From Colwellia sp. (GTDB taxonomy: Bacteria; Pseudomonadota; Gammaproteobacteria; Enterobacterales; Alteromonadaceae), in NCBI GenBank assembly GCA_013215385.1, contig JABSOY010000025.1, positions 1 through 59,953 of the forward strand: a stretch of DNA of 59,953 nt. Reading direction: 5' to 3'. Under the pieces are notes generated by a model. That model was not told the DNA's origin and made no database searches. It was given only the letters and a program-made list of their open reading frames with translations. Both the position numbers and the translations under genes were made by a program. Below, piece by piece: positions 19,097 to 30,909 of this stretch. Every line of letters begins with the position of its first letter. The stretch's first letter is position 1.

Positions 19097-19541
19097 ATCA
19101 TAAATTTGCCTTGAGTAGAGGCATTTACAATCTGGAGGATCAATATCACCATCAACTTGAATTTCAACAGTTTAATCGCTGGCGCAAGAGATGTTCACTT
19201 AACCATAACAGTTTGAAATTTCTAACCTACAACTCTAGTATTTCCCAAAAACCCAGGTAATAAAACCAGTGCAGCTGCTGTTGTGCAAACCAGCGTTGAA
19301 TATTACTTTTGCTTATGAAAATGTGCACATAAGCACTAATACCGAGAACCCTGAACGGTTAACTTATGTTTATTCAAATAGACTTGCTTGAGCAGGTGAT
19401 CTACTTTGCGTAAACAAAATCTTGACTATTTACTCATCATAAATTTTGGCGAGTTCTTTATATTGACAAATACATTTTGTAGCGCATATACTACATTTGT
19501 TAATTCAAATAATATAAACCGATTCTTTTAGAGAGATTGAT
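19097..19541. other. Intergenic region with promoter near its right end
   Basis: No gene recognised in 445 bp. The last 80 bases hold a good sigma-70 promoter with a palindrome over the -10 box (listed separately). The rest has stops in all frames. Confidence 0.45.
19463..19495 (+). promoter_or_regulatory. Sigma-70 promoter with palindromic operator
   Basis: -35 TTGACA (19463-19468), 18-bp spacer, -10 TATACT (19487-19492). TGTAG and CTACA (19478-19495) form an inverted repeat with an 8-bp centre that overlaps the -10 box. It lies 47 bp before the membrane protein/XRE pair, so it fits autoregulation by the XRE protein. Confidence 0.6.
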
Positions 19542-20129
19542 ATGATGAGTGATTGTAAAACAAATGATATTTGGCTTGTGAGTCTATGGAAAAAAATGCT
19601 GAGAAAATTGGGCTATTTAGATTTTTTGGATAAAGTGAGCCACAGCCCCATAGCGGATAAAATGAAAACTAAATTCACCCGTAGGCTTACAGTGATCCTC
19701 CTGATTTGTAGCACTATGATGATGGGCGCTATGCTGACGCAGGTTTTTAGCACTGCTTTTTTTGAAGAAACAGTTCAAGGCCTCATGATATATCTTTATA
19801 ATTTTCTGGGCATTATGGTATTCACTTTTATGGCTTTGCTTGCCGAAGTGGCATTGGTGGTGCAGGTGCGTTCTGTGGTCTATCAGCCCTTTGATGAAAG
19901 AATGCAGCAGTTAAATCTAAAATCAAAAGAAGGCGGGTTTTATTTTACCGGTGTTTTATTGTTGATTGCCATATTAACTGGCTGGTTTTCTATGATAAAT
20001 CCTTTAGAGCTTGATTATGCGATAAAGCTATATTCATCCATTACAATAGGGTTATTGCTGCTCGTTACTTATGCGCCTCTAATGGTTTTAAGTTGGCAGC
20101 TGCCGGATGAACTGTTGGAAGAAGATTAA
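19542..20129 (+). CDS. Four-helix membrane protein paired with an XRE regulator
   Basis: 195 residues with about four membrane segments (VILLICSTMMMGAMLTQVF, FLGIMVFTFMALLAEVALVV, FTGVLLLIAILTGWF and a last one near residue 175). No family recognised. The gene ends two bases before the ATG of the XRE regulator. Small XRE regulators paired with integral membrane proteins are common (for example with DUF2975-type proteins), but this one does not clearly belong to that family. In-frame starts at residues 1 and 2 (ATGATG). Confidence 0.7.
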   Translation: MMSDCKTNDIWLVSLWKKMLRKLGYLDFLDKVSHSPIADKMKTKFTRRLTVILLICSTMMMGAMLTQVFSTAFFEETVQGLMIYLYNFLGIMVFTFMALLAEVALVVQVRSVVYQPFDERMQQLNLKSKEGGFYFTGVLLLIAILTGWFSMINPLELDYAIKLYSSITIGLLLLVTYAPLMVLSWQLPDELLEED

Positions 20130-20131
20130 AG

Positions 20132-20389
20132 ATGGCTGATAAAACTGTAAATTTTCACAACCGTCTTAAAATGCTGCGGGCGGAACGTAATATGTCGCGT
20201 AAAGAATTGGCGCAGCTCACGGATATTCATCCGCAAACCATTGGCTATCTCGAGCGGCAGCAATTTAACCCAACCATTGAACTGGCGCTCAAACTTTCCA
20301 AAGCGCTTGGGGTGGGGCTGGATGCTATATTCTCGGCGGAACCTTTTGGCTTGCTAGATGATAGCTCGCTTCGGTCAGATAGAAAATAA
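20132..20389 (+). CDS. XRE-family helix-turn-helix regulator
   Basis: 85 residues, almost entirely one HTH domain: LKMLRAERNMSRKELAQLTD and IHPQTIGYLERQQFNP, ending in LSKALGVGLDAIFSAEPF. This is the short Cro/CI-like type (YozG-like) that usually represses its own operon together with a membrane protein. Coupled to the preceding gene (2-bp gap; AAGAAGATTAAAG upstream). The likely operator is the palindrome at 19478-19495. Confidence 0.85.
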   Translation: MADKTVNFHNRLKMLRAERNMSRKELAQLTDIHPQTIGYLERQQFNPTIELALKLSKALGVGLDAIFSAEPFGLLDDSSLRSDRK

Positions 20390-20660
20390 GGGCGGCATAG
20401 GAGCTTAAGTACACCTGTTTTTCAATAATATTACCACCGCATTGAAAGCAGGTTTCGAGCTCTAATCCTGTCCGTTTTGTCGGAAGAGCTGTCGGTAGTT
20501 AAACAAGGTCTACCGTCAGCAATGCACAAAAGGGAGCATTAATATTACTGACTTAGTATCAAGTAATATGACTAAAAAAAAATTCCATCATACAGGTATG
20601 ATTTGGCTGTAATCTTTTAAAACAGAAGTATTGCATATGAGTCCATTATGACAACATGTA
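20390..20660. other. Intergenic region with an imperfect hairpin
   Basis: Contains GCTGTCGGTAG (20488-20498) and CTACCGTCAGC (20510-20520), complementary at 10 of 11 positions, about 100 bp past the XRE gene. It lacks a T-run. No gene recognised. Confidence 0.4.
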
Positions 20661-21730
20661 TTAAATAATAATTATCAAACATTGCTCAATTGAGAAGTTT
20701 AAATTACTCAGCTTTTTAAGCAGTAACCGAACAGGAAACTTCTTTCCATATTTACCAAAAGTAATATTTTTATGTGTATGCCCAACTAATTGAGCAACCA
20801 TTGATTCATCTATTCCTCCTGCTCCAGTTCATCAATTAGTGTATGCCTAAAACTATAAGTTGAAGGGCGATTGTTTGGTAATAATTTGATTGTCGTTGAT
20901 AAACGCCCTAACCTTTGACAATAATTTTAGACCAATCATCCTGCCCTGTCGGTTCACAATTAAATAGTGATTTGGACTGTTTTACTTTCACACCATTAAC
21001 AAAATCAATGAATACAGATAAGCCATCTTATTCAATGATATCGTCTTTGTGTAACTGACACGCCTCACCTGGCCTTAACCCCTGATATAACAGGCCTAAA
21101 GTTTTCCATTTAATAAACAGGGATATTTCGACAAGGTATTCTTTATTGGTCTGGTGACTTCGCCCCTCACTTAGTAATAAATTACGATAAAAAAGAGCAC
21201 TGCTCGTGTTAGTTTGATTGACACTTTGATGTTGAGTGAATGTTATGAAGTGTCTGCTACGTTGAGCTAATTGTCTCACCGTTGACCCTAAAATATTTTC
21301 TTTGTATTTCGACTCAACAAAGACATCTAACGCTTGAGATAAGGTAACTTGAGTAACATAAGGCTGTGAGGGTAAATATTGAACGGCTTCAGGGACACAG
21401 AGAGGTCTTATTAAAGTAACCGGGTATCGCATCAAACTATTCTCTTAACTCATTAATACGCTTATTCAGAGATAATTTGAATTCAACAGGATTTATCGTT
21501 TCGTTAATACGGTCTATATGCTGTAAAACAGCTAAAGAAGTAGTTAAATGATGTTTCGTGGCTTCTAGCCTGTATTTAGTAAATAATGATATTTTAAAAT
21601 CAAAAGGGAAACCTCTGTTTTTTAAGTCTTTTGAAAAACAGATACGGGCAAAATAGGTGCAATTATTAGCGCGAAATAAATCCATTGTCACAGTCAATCC
21701 TGTTGGACTGATTTGAAAACCTTTTTTCAT
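20661..21730 (-). pseudogene. Broken tyrosine recombinase (phage-type integrase)
   Basis: Three parts of one integrase follow each other on the minus strand in different frames. 21437-21730 holds an N-terminal 97 residues. 21028-21435 (other frame) holds the core-binding domain and the start of the catalytic domain with GLRPGEACQLHKDDI (the box I Arg), then a TAA. After that come VFIDFVNGVKVKQSKS and, in another frame, YSFRHTLIDELEQ (HxxR-type box) and MVAQLVGHTHKNITFGKYG with the nucleophile Tyr, ending at 20661. With at least two frameshifts and two stops it cannot make an active enzyme. It lies next to tRNA-Ser(UGA), a usual target for such integrases. Confidence 0.85.
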
Positions 21731-21738
21731 TTTTAATG

Positions 21739-21800
21739 TGGCGGTGAAATAGCGATTTGAACGCTACTCGAAGGTTTAGTGCTATAAACCCATTATCTAA
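21739..21800 (-). repeat. tRNA-Ser 3'-end-like repeat, copy A
   Basis: On the minus strand it ends GTTCAAATCGCTATTTCACC followed by GCCA, i.e. a T-arm, acceptor strand and CCA end very like those of the tRNA-Ser genes, preceded by the block GGTTTATAGCACTAAACC and TTCGAGTAGC. The 5' half of a tRNA (acceptor, D-arm, anticodon arm) is absent. It lies downstream of the tRNA-Ser terminator and directly before the integrase relic, where an attachment site would be expected. Confidence 0.65.
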
Positions 21801-21819
21801 TTTTATAAGCTATAGAGAG

Positions 21820-21858
21820 CAAAAAGCCCGTTAATCTTTCGATTAACGGGCTTTTCTT
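21820..21858 (-). terminator. Terminator of the first tRNA-Ser gene
   Basis: Perfect 15-bp stem AAAAGCCCGTTAATC (21822-21836), loop TTTC, GATTAACGGGCTTTT (21841-21855). On the minus strand it follows the tRNA 3' end by about ten bases and ends in a T-run. Confidence 0.85.
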
Positions 21859-21862
21859 AATG

Positions 21863-21952
21863 TGGCGGTGAGATAGAGATTTGAACTCTAGGACGGGATA
21901 AACCGTCGCTGGTTTTCAAGACCAGTGCTTTCGACCACTCAGCCATCTCACC
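21863..21952 (-). tRNA. tRNA-Ser (anticodon UGA)
   Basis: 90 nt including an encoded CCA. The minus strand starts GGTGAGATGGCTGAGTGGTC. The anticodon arm CTGGT-CTTGAAA-ACCAG gives anticodon TGA, followed by a long variable arm (class II tRNA), T-arm TAGAGTTCAAATCTCTA and 3' GCCA. It pairs fully and resembles E. coli tRNA-Ser(UGA). Its sequence is repeated at 43983-44072. Confidence 0.95.
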
Positions 21953-21992
21953 TGAATGTCTTTAAACAATTGCTTGCTTGAAGACGGGGCGA

Positions 21993-22021
21993 ATAATAAA
22001 TAGTGTGACAGTGTTTGTAAA
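21993..22021 (-). promoter_or_regulatory. Promoter of the first tRNA-Ser gene
   Basis: Minus strand: -35 TTTACA (22016-22021), 17-bp spacer, -10 TATTAT (21993-21998), followed by a G/C-rich TCGCCCC discriminator as usual for stable-RNA promoters. The second tRNA has the same arrangement. Confidence 0.7.
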
Positions 22022-22262
22022 GTGCTAATTTCAATTTTTCTCGTATCCGTTCGATAAACATACACTTATTGAAAAATAAATCATAAAAACTGTTTAACCG
22101 TATTATTTTTACTCATTAACGACTTAAAATTATCAAACTATATGGCGCTTGTATTACCTTTTTAAATAACTTAACCGTTAATTGCTAATCTTATAACTTT
22201 AGAATGAGTGTCACTTTTCATCAAAAATTATAAATATATTTAAAAAAGATCAATATTAACGC

Positions 22263-22418
22263 TTATAATTCCCAACGTTTAAAGATTATTGAGCTGTTAA
22301 TACCACCAAAAGCAAAGTTATTTGTCATTACATGATTCGTTTTAATTATTCTGCCTGCCCCGCGAATAGAAGCTAACTGGCCACAAGCAGGATCAATTTC
22401 ATTTAAGTTAAGGGGGCT
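22263..22418 (-). pseudogene. C-terminal remnant of a beta-ketoacyl-ACP synthase
   Basis: Only about 50 codons remain, reading IIKTNHVMTNNFAFGGIN and then SSIIFKRWEL before the stop. This matches the last conserved block of FabB/FabF-type ketoacyl synthases (NxFxFGGxNxxxxFxR). The frame runs open to 22475, but the part upstream of about 22418 no longer resembles the family, so homology stops abruptly there, where another gene remnant starts on the opposite strand. Confidence 0.7.
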
Positions 22419-22625
22419 GCAAACTTCAGTGATAATGATATTGATACCGAATATATTATTCCAGGTAGTAAGCAAGCATTACTACATTCGATTACTTTTG
22501 ATGTAACCAAGATAAGGCGTGATGGAAAATACAAAGTTACAGCGCATGTTTGGCCAACAAAATACTATATTGAGTCATATAAAAAATTGATTTTTCCAAC
22601 AAGCAATGATTATACAACACAGTAA
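22407..22625 (+). pseudogene. C-terminal remnant of an unknown protein
   Basis: Open frame without a start, running from after a TAA at 22404-22406 to a TAA at 22623-22625. It includes DIDTEYIIPGSKQALLHS and ITFDVTKIRRDGKYKV and ends WPTKYYIESYKKLIF plus a short tail. The regular beta-strand-like composition suggests a real former gene, but I do not recognise the family. Its left end abuts or overlaps the ketoacyl synthase remnant on the other strand, so the two appear joined by a deletion or recombination. Confidence 0.4.
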
Positions 22626-22683
22626 TTAAGCAAAGGCTTAAACATATAAGGCCGTTAGTCATTCAGCTAAGTCGATTATACGA

Positions 22684-24111
22684 TCATGCTATTTCTAGTC
22701 GGTTACGACCTTTAGCTTTAGCCTGATATAAAGCAGAATCAACTCGATTAAATAATGAAACAATTGATTCGTTTGGTTGATATTCTGTAATACCAAAACT
22801 TACGGTAACTGCACATTCGTTATCATCTTCTCTGAGGTGTTTTTGAATACGTTCGGCAATATTCACCGCAGAACCAATTTCAGTATCTGCTAACATAATG
22901 ATGAACTCTTCTCCTCCCCATCGACAAACTGAATCACTATCTCTAGAATGAAGTTTACATATTTGTGCAACGTTATGAATAACTTTGTCGCCAGCCAAAT
23001 GGCCGAATTTATCATTAATATTTTTGAAGTTATCAATATCAATTAACATCAAGGACAGGTGATTACCTTTTCTTTTATTTTGCTCTAAATTATTTTCAAG
23101 AATAGAATCAAATGCTTGACGATTAAGTAATCCAGATAATTTATCTATCGTCGCCATGCTCTCTAATCTTTTCTGATAGTTATTAAAAGTAAAATGAGCG
23201 ATGAGTAGTACACCCGCGGTTACCAATATACTGAGTAATATATTAATCTTAAAGGTATCTGTTAATTTTTTTTCACTGGGATCTGATATCTGCTTCACAA
23301 CTAAATACCAGTTAAACTCTTCTATATAACGCGTATTAAGATAGATTGTTTTCCCTGAATGACGGTATCGAATAGAATTACTCGGATTTTCTAAAATATG
23401 GGCTGCATATTTTTTAATACCCGGTCGTTGATAAATATCTAAACTGCCAACGAAACTGTCGCCATTAAGTGTAACCTTGCCTGCTTTATCGATCAAAAAC
23501 ACGGTACGTTGATACTTTTTTTGATAGCTTTCAATTAACGTCTTAACGGTATCAAGTGCTAAACCAACACCGGTTATACCAATAAAGTTATTGTCGTAAT
23601 CAAACACTTTATAATTAACAAAGACAACAAGCTGACCATCGCCTGCCGTATCGTTATCAACGTTTACTTCATAGAGTACTGACTCAGGAAGATTTTTAAC
23701 ATGAAAATACCATTGGTCTTGTTTATCTTCTTCAGATATTTTTTTTATGATGCCTTTCGAGTGATAATAATTTCGCGTAGCGTCACTAATAAAATAGCTT
23801 GTTACTGTATGGTACTTTTCTTGAATTTCATTCAAATATTTAATCAGGTTTTTCGGATTATTTTCACCGTTTAATTTCCAATCTCGTACAAAAGTATCTT
23901 GTGCCATTAGTGAAGAAATAAACACGGGTTTAAATAAATCATGCTGAATTTCAGAATAGATATTGTCGGTAGTTAAAGGCATCGCGTCATTTGAATTTTT
24001 TGTTTCAATTGACTCATGCGCAACACGGTAACTTAGCCAACTCGTGGTAACAAAACCTGACAAGAGTAATATGGCTAAAAGTAGACTAAATCGTCGCCGG
24101 TTATTGAGCAT
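22684..24111 (-). CDS. Diguanylate cyclase with periplasmic Cache-like sensor
   Basis: 475 residues from the ATG at 24111 (MLNNRRRFSLLL); an upstream in-frame ATG at 24174 would add 21 residues unlikely to be part of the protein. A membrane helix at the start and another near 305-325 frame a periplasmic domain of about 270 residues that looks like a double Cache sensor (ITGVGLALDTVK, WYLVVKQISDPSEKK). The GGDEF domain at the C-terminus has GGEEF at residues 399-403, an active-site form, and RDSD five residues before it, matching the c-di-GMP inhibitory I-site. It makes c-di-GMP from two GTP in response to an unknown external ligand. Monocistronic. Confidence 0.9.
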   Translation of the reverse strand: MLNNRRRFSLLLAILLLSGFVTTSWLSYRVAHESIETKNSNDAMPLTTDNIYSEIQHDLFKPVFISSLMAQDTFVRDWKLNGENNPKNLIKYLNEIQEKYHTVTSYFISDATRNYYHSKGIIKKISEEDKQDQWYFHVKNLPESVLYEVNVDNDTAGDGQLVVFVNYKVFDYDNNFIGITGVGLALDTVKTLIESYQKKYQRTVFLIDKAGKVTLNGDSFVGSLDIYQRPGIKKYAAHILENPSNSIRYRHSGKTIYLNTRYIEEFNWYLVVKQISDPSEKKLTDTFKINILLSILVTAGVLLIAHFTFNNYQKRLESMATIDKLSGLLNRQAFDSILENNLEQNKRKGNHLSLMLIDIDNFKNINDKFGHLAGDKVIHNVAQICKLHSRDSDSVCRWGGEEFIIMLADTEIGSAVNIAERIQKHLREDDNECAVTVSFGITEYQPNESIVSLFNRVDSALYQAKAKGRNRLEIA

Positions 24112-24431
24112 TAAAAGCTTACCTGAACAGAATAAAAAGTTAATCCATTGTGAATGAAATAATAAACATTTCAAGCTTTTTAGAAACTTACATTAACTTT
24201 TATGTGCACTTTAACAAGGAAAAAACTAACATTCGTCAGGATTTATTTTTTTATTTCATAATCGAGACATTAAGATAATGACCAAGTGTTATACAAATGT
24301 GCAATAGCTATTAATTATATAAGGAGGGAAATTTATTTTTAAATGCCTGATGTGCACCAGGCATTTATCACTTGCAGTTAACTATACTAAATAAAATAGA
24401 GCCAAACTAAAGTATCGATCAAACTCAATTT
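24112..24431. other. Intergenic region with hairpin
   Basis: Holds the perfect inverted repeat AAATGCCTG (24341-24349) / CAGGCATTT (24358-24366), 65 bp past the minus-strand membrane-protein gene, probably its terminator though no long T-run follows. The diguanylate cyclase promoter should lie at 24120-24250 on the minus strand. Confidence 0.45.
24341..24366 (-). terminator. Probable terminator hairpin
   Basis: Nine-base perfect arms AAATGCCTG / CAGGCATTT with an 8-nt loop. It lies between the stop of the duplicated membrane-protein gene and the diguanylate cyclase gene. The run after it on the minus strand is A-rich rather than T-rich, so termination is uncertain. Confidence 0.4.
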
Positions 24432-24875
24432 TTACGCACCATGAGCCTTTTCGGCTTGGTAATCGTTAGTATAAAAAGCGGCATAGGCAAGCGTACTAAG
24501 TGAAAAATACAATGCTAATAATATATAGATCACATTAAAAACAATATGCCCAGAAGACATCATTGAATTAACGGCAAAAAACCAAAATACTACCGCTAAG
24601 GGGGTAAAAACTAAGGCTTTAAATAAGCTTTTATTTTTAATCAAACTATCTGTTTCTTCCGCATAGATTTCGTTGGTATAATAAGCGGCATACGCGAGCG
24701 TACTAAGTAAAAAATACAATGCCATTAATACATATATAACTTTAAATAAAACAATCCCAGAAGACATTAAAAAACTTTCTGCGAACAACACTAATACAAT
24801 GGCTATTGGCGCACTAAATAAAGCTCTGAATAAGTTTTCATTCTCTACGACTAAATCTCTTTTAACATTCCCCAT
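24432..24875 (-). CDS. Small membrane protein made of two tandem copies
   Basis: 147 residues with four hydrophobic segments. Residues about 10-70 and 79-139 are copies of each other: LFRALFSAPIAIVLVLFAES against LFKALVFTPLAVVFWFFAVN, and LLSTLAYAAYYTNEIYAEE against SLSTLAYAAFYTNDYQAEK. The DNA is also very alike 207 bp apart (24478-24567 and 24685-24774), so the duplication is fairly recent. No family recognised. Each unit would make a two-helix hairpin with a conserved MSSG turn. Monocistronic, divergent from the beta-galactosidase gene. Confidence 0.65.
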   Translation of the reverse strand: MGNVKRDLVVENENLFRALFSAPIAIVLVLFAESFLMSSGIVLFKVIYVLMALYFLLSTLAYAAYYTNEIYAEETDSLIKNKSLFKALVFTPLAVVFWFFAVNSMMSSGHIVFNVIYILLALYFSLSTLAYAAFYTNDYQAEKAHGA

Positions 24876-28441
<3,566 letters not shown>

Positions 28442-28486
28442 TTCATTAACTAAAGTATTTACATCATTATTGCTTAGAGGTAAACC

Positions 28487-30844
28487 ATGACCATCGAGAC
28501 AAATCCTTCATTTTCTGATGATGAATTATTAACTGTATTAGCAGAGCAGTATAATTTAAGCGGGCATTTAAAGAAATTACCTGGCTATTGTGATCAAAAT
28601 TTACGCTTAACTACCGCTGACAAACTTCAATATATTGTAAAAGTTGCTAATGCTGCTGAGCCGAAACTTGAACTCGACATGCAAAATGCTGCGATGAAAC
28701 ATTTAACTCAACAAAACTGCGCTGTACCTCAGGCTTTACCAAATAAACACGATAAAACTATAACCACGATTAAAGATACCCAGCAACAATCGTATTATTT
28801 AAGAGTGTTAACGTATTTGCCGGGCGATTTTTATGTCGATGCACAGCCGCTCACTCATACACCTGAGTTATGGACTGATTTAGGTCAGTTTATCGGCAAA
28901 ATAGATCTCGCTTTAGCCGATTTTACACATGCCGGAGCCTATCGTTATTTAGAGTGGGATTTAGCACAAGGCTACCGTGTTTGCATGAGTAAAAAGTCTC
29001 TGCTCAATAACCAACAAATTCTGTTAGTTGAGCACTTCTTAACACTGTATCAAACACAAACCATGCCTTTGCTTGGGCAACTACCCCAAGGTGTTATTCA
29101 TAACGATGCCAATGATTACAATTTGCTGATTAACAAGGCCAGCGCCCCGTCAAGCATTTCAGGGCTTATCGATTTTGGCGATATTGTTCATAGCCATATT
29201 ATTAATGAGCTGGCCATTACTTGTGCTTATGCCCTAATGGGTGAGAAAGAAATAAAGCATGACTTATTGAGCGTATTAAAAACCATTGTTGCTGGTTACC
29301 ATAAAGTGCGTCCACTGCAAGCTGCTGAACTCGAAGTTTTGTTTTCATTAATCGCCTTACGCCTTTGTACTTCGGTGTGTAATGCCGCTTTGGCCATATC
29401 GCAACAACCCGACAATGACTATTTATTAGTCTCGGTAAAACCCGCGTGGCAGTTACTTGCACAGTTAAAAACATTGAACCCATACGCTGTGTTATGCCAA
29501 TTGCTCGCAGCTTGCCAATTATCAGTTGATAAAGGCCATGCTAAAAAAACTATCATTAACTACCGTAAAAAGCATTTGGGTAAAACCTTAAGACTAAGTT
29601 ATCAAGCCCCTTTAAAAATGGTGCGTGGCCAAGGTGCTTATTTATTTGATGAACAAGGTACACCTTATTTAGATATGGTGAATAATGTTTGTCATGTCGG
29701 TCATTGTCACCCTAGCGTCGTTGCTGCCGGTCAACAACAATTAGCCAAATTAAACACCAATACCCGTTATTTACATGACAATATTGTTAACTATACCGAG
29801 AAACTATTAGCGACTATGCCAGACGAGTTGTCTGTTTGTATGTTAGTTAATTCAGGCAGTGAAGCTAACGAACTCGCCTTTCGCCTCGCACGTTGTTATA
29901 CAAAATCAAAAGAACTCATTGTTGTTGATGGCGCTTACCATGGCAATACTAACGCTTGTATTGAAGCCAGCCCTTATAAATTTAACGGCCCAGGCGGTGA
30001 AGGTCAACAAGCTTACGTTCATACCGTTACTTTGCCAGACCCTTACCGCGGAGAATTTTTAGGAGATTCTGCTAATTCAGCGCAAGCTTACGCCCAGAGT
30101 GTTCAAGAAACCATTAGCCAGTTACAACTATCAGGTAAAAAACCTGGCGCTTTTATTTGTGAATCTTTACAAGGTGTTGCCGGCCAAATAATTATGCCAG
30201 CCGGATATTTATCAGCCGTTTATGACCATGTTAGATCGGCGGGCGGTGTTTGTATTGCCGATGAAGTACAAGTGGGCTTTGGCCGCGTCGGTTCACATAT
30301 GTGGGCATTTGAAACACAAGAAGTAGTGCCCGACATCGTTACTTTAGGAAAACCTATTGGTAATGGCCACCCTATGGCTGCAGTTATTACCACGCAAGCC
30401 ATTGCCGATGCCTTTGTTACCGGCATGGAATACTTTAATACCTTTGGTGGAAATCCCGTCTCTTGTGCGATTGGTTTGGCGGTACTCGATGTTATTGAAC
30501 AAGAAAATCTTATGGAACACGCCCAAACACTCGGCAGTTATTTCCAACAGGAGTTACGTGGTTTACAAGATAAGTTTGACCTTATCGGTGATGTTCGCGG
30601 CCTAGGTTTATTTATTGGTGTTGAATTAGTTGAAAATAGAATATCCAAGTCCCCCGCCACTGAAAAAGCCACATGGCTGGTGGAGTTTTTTAAACAACAT
30701 CAAATATTAATGAGTACTGAAGGCCGTTTCTCTAATGTTTTGAAAATAAAACCGCCAATGGCATTTTCAAGCAACGACGCTGACAAGTTTATCAAGGTGC
30801 TCGAATTAGGCTTAGTAGAGCTTAGTCATTGGTCAGGGTCTTAA
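28487..30844 (+). CDS. Fusion of APH-type kinase and class III aminotransferase-like phospho-lyase
   Basis: 785 residues. Residues about 1-340 are an aminoglycoside-phosphotransferase-fold kinase with the catalytic loop GVIHNDANDYNLLI and the DFG-like GLIDFGDIVHSH. Residues about 350-785 are a class III PLP enzyme: DMVNNVCHVGHCHPSV, PLP-anchoring Asp592 in ADEVQVGFGR and PLP lysine Lys622 in TLGKPIGNG. The same pair exists in vertebrates as separate proteins, hydroxylysine kinase and 5-phosphohydroxylysine phospho-lyase (with ethanolamine-phosphate phospho-lyase as close relative). The product would be 2-aminoadipate semialdehyde, exactly the intermediate handled by the two saccharopine dehydrogenases that follow (65 bp and then 17 bp apart). 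Phosphoethanolamine is the main alternative substrate. Confidence 0.85.
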   Translation: MTIETNPSFSDDELLTVLAEQYNLSGHLKKLPGYCDQNLRLTTADKLQYIVKVANAAEPKLELDMQNAAMKHLTQQNCAVPQALPNKHDKTITTIKDTQQQSYYLRVLTYLPGDFYVDAQPLTHTPELWTDLGQFIGKIDLALADFTHAGAYRYLEWDLAQGYRVCMSKKSLLNNQQILLVEHFLTLYQTQTMPLLGQLPQGVIHNDANDYNLLINKASAPSSISGLIDFGDIVHSHIINELAITCAYALMGEKEIKHDLLSVLKTIVAGYHKVRPLQAAELEVLFSLIALRLCTSVCNAALAISQQPDNDYLLVSVKPAWQLLAQLKTLNPYAVLCQLLAACQLSVDKGHAKKTIINYRKKHLGKTLRLSYQAPLKMVRGQGAYLFDEQGTPYLDMVNNVCHVGHCHPSVVAAGQQQLAKLNTNTRYLHDNIVNYTEKLLATMPDELSVCMLVNSGSEANELAFRLARCYTKSKELIVVDGAYHGNTNACIEASPYKFNGPGGEGQQAYVHTVTLPDPYRGEFLGDSANSAQAYAQSVQETISQLQLSGKKPGAFICESLQGVAGQIIMPAGYLSAVYDHVRSAGGVCIADEVQVGFGRVGSHMWAFETQEVVPDIVTLGKPIGNGHPMAAVITTQAIADAFVTGMEYFNTFGGNPVSCAIGLAVLDVIEQENLMEHAQTLGSYFQQELRGLQDKFDLIGDVRGLGLFIGVELVENRISKSPATEKATWLVEFFKQHQILMSTEGRFSNVLKIKPPMAFSSNDADKFIKVLELGLVELSHWSGS

Positions 30845-30909
30845 ATGTTAAACCTAGTTGTAGTCGTTACAGTGAAATATAACCTAAACTAACAGATGAA
30901 ATTTATATT

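Noticed and set aside
22419-22475. Full 70-codon minus-strand frame as an intact small gene
   Set aside because: The first 19 residues do not resemble the ketoacyl synthase family and there is no ribosome site; the rest is a clear C-terminal fragment.
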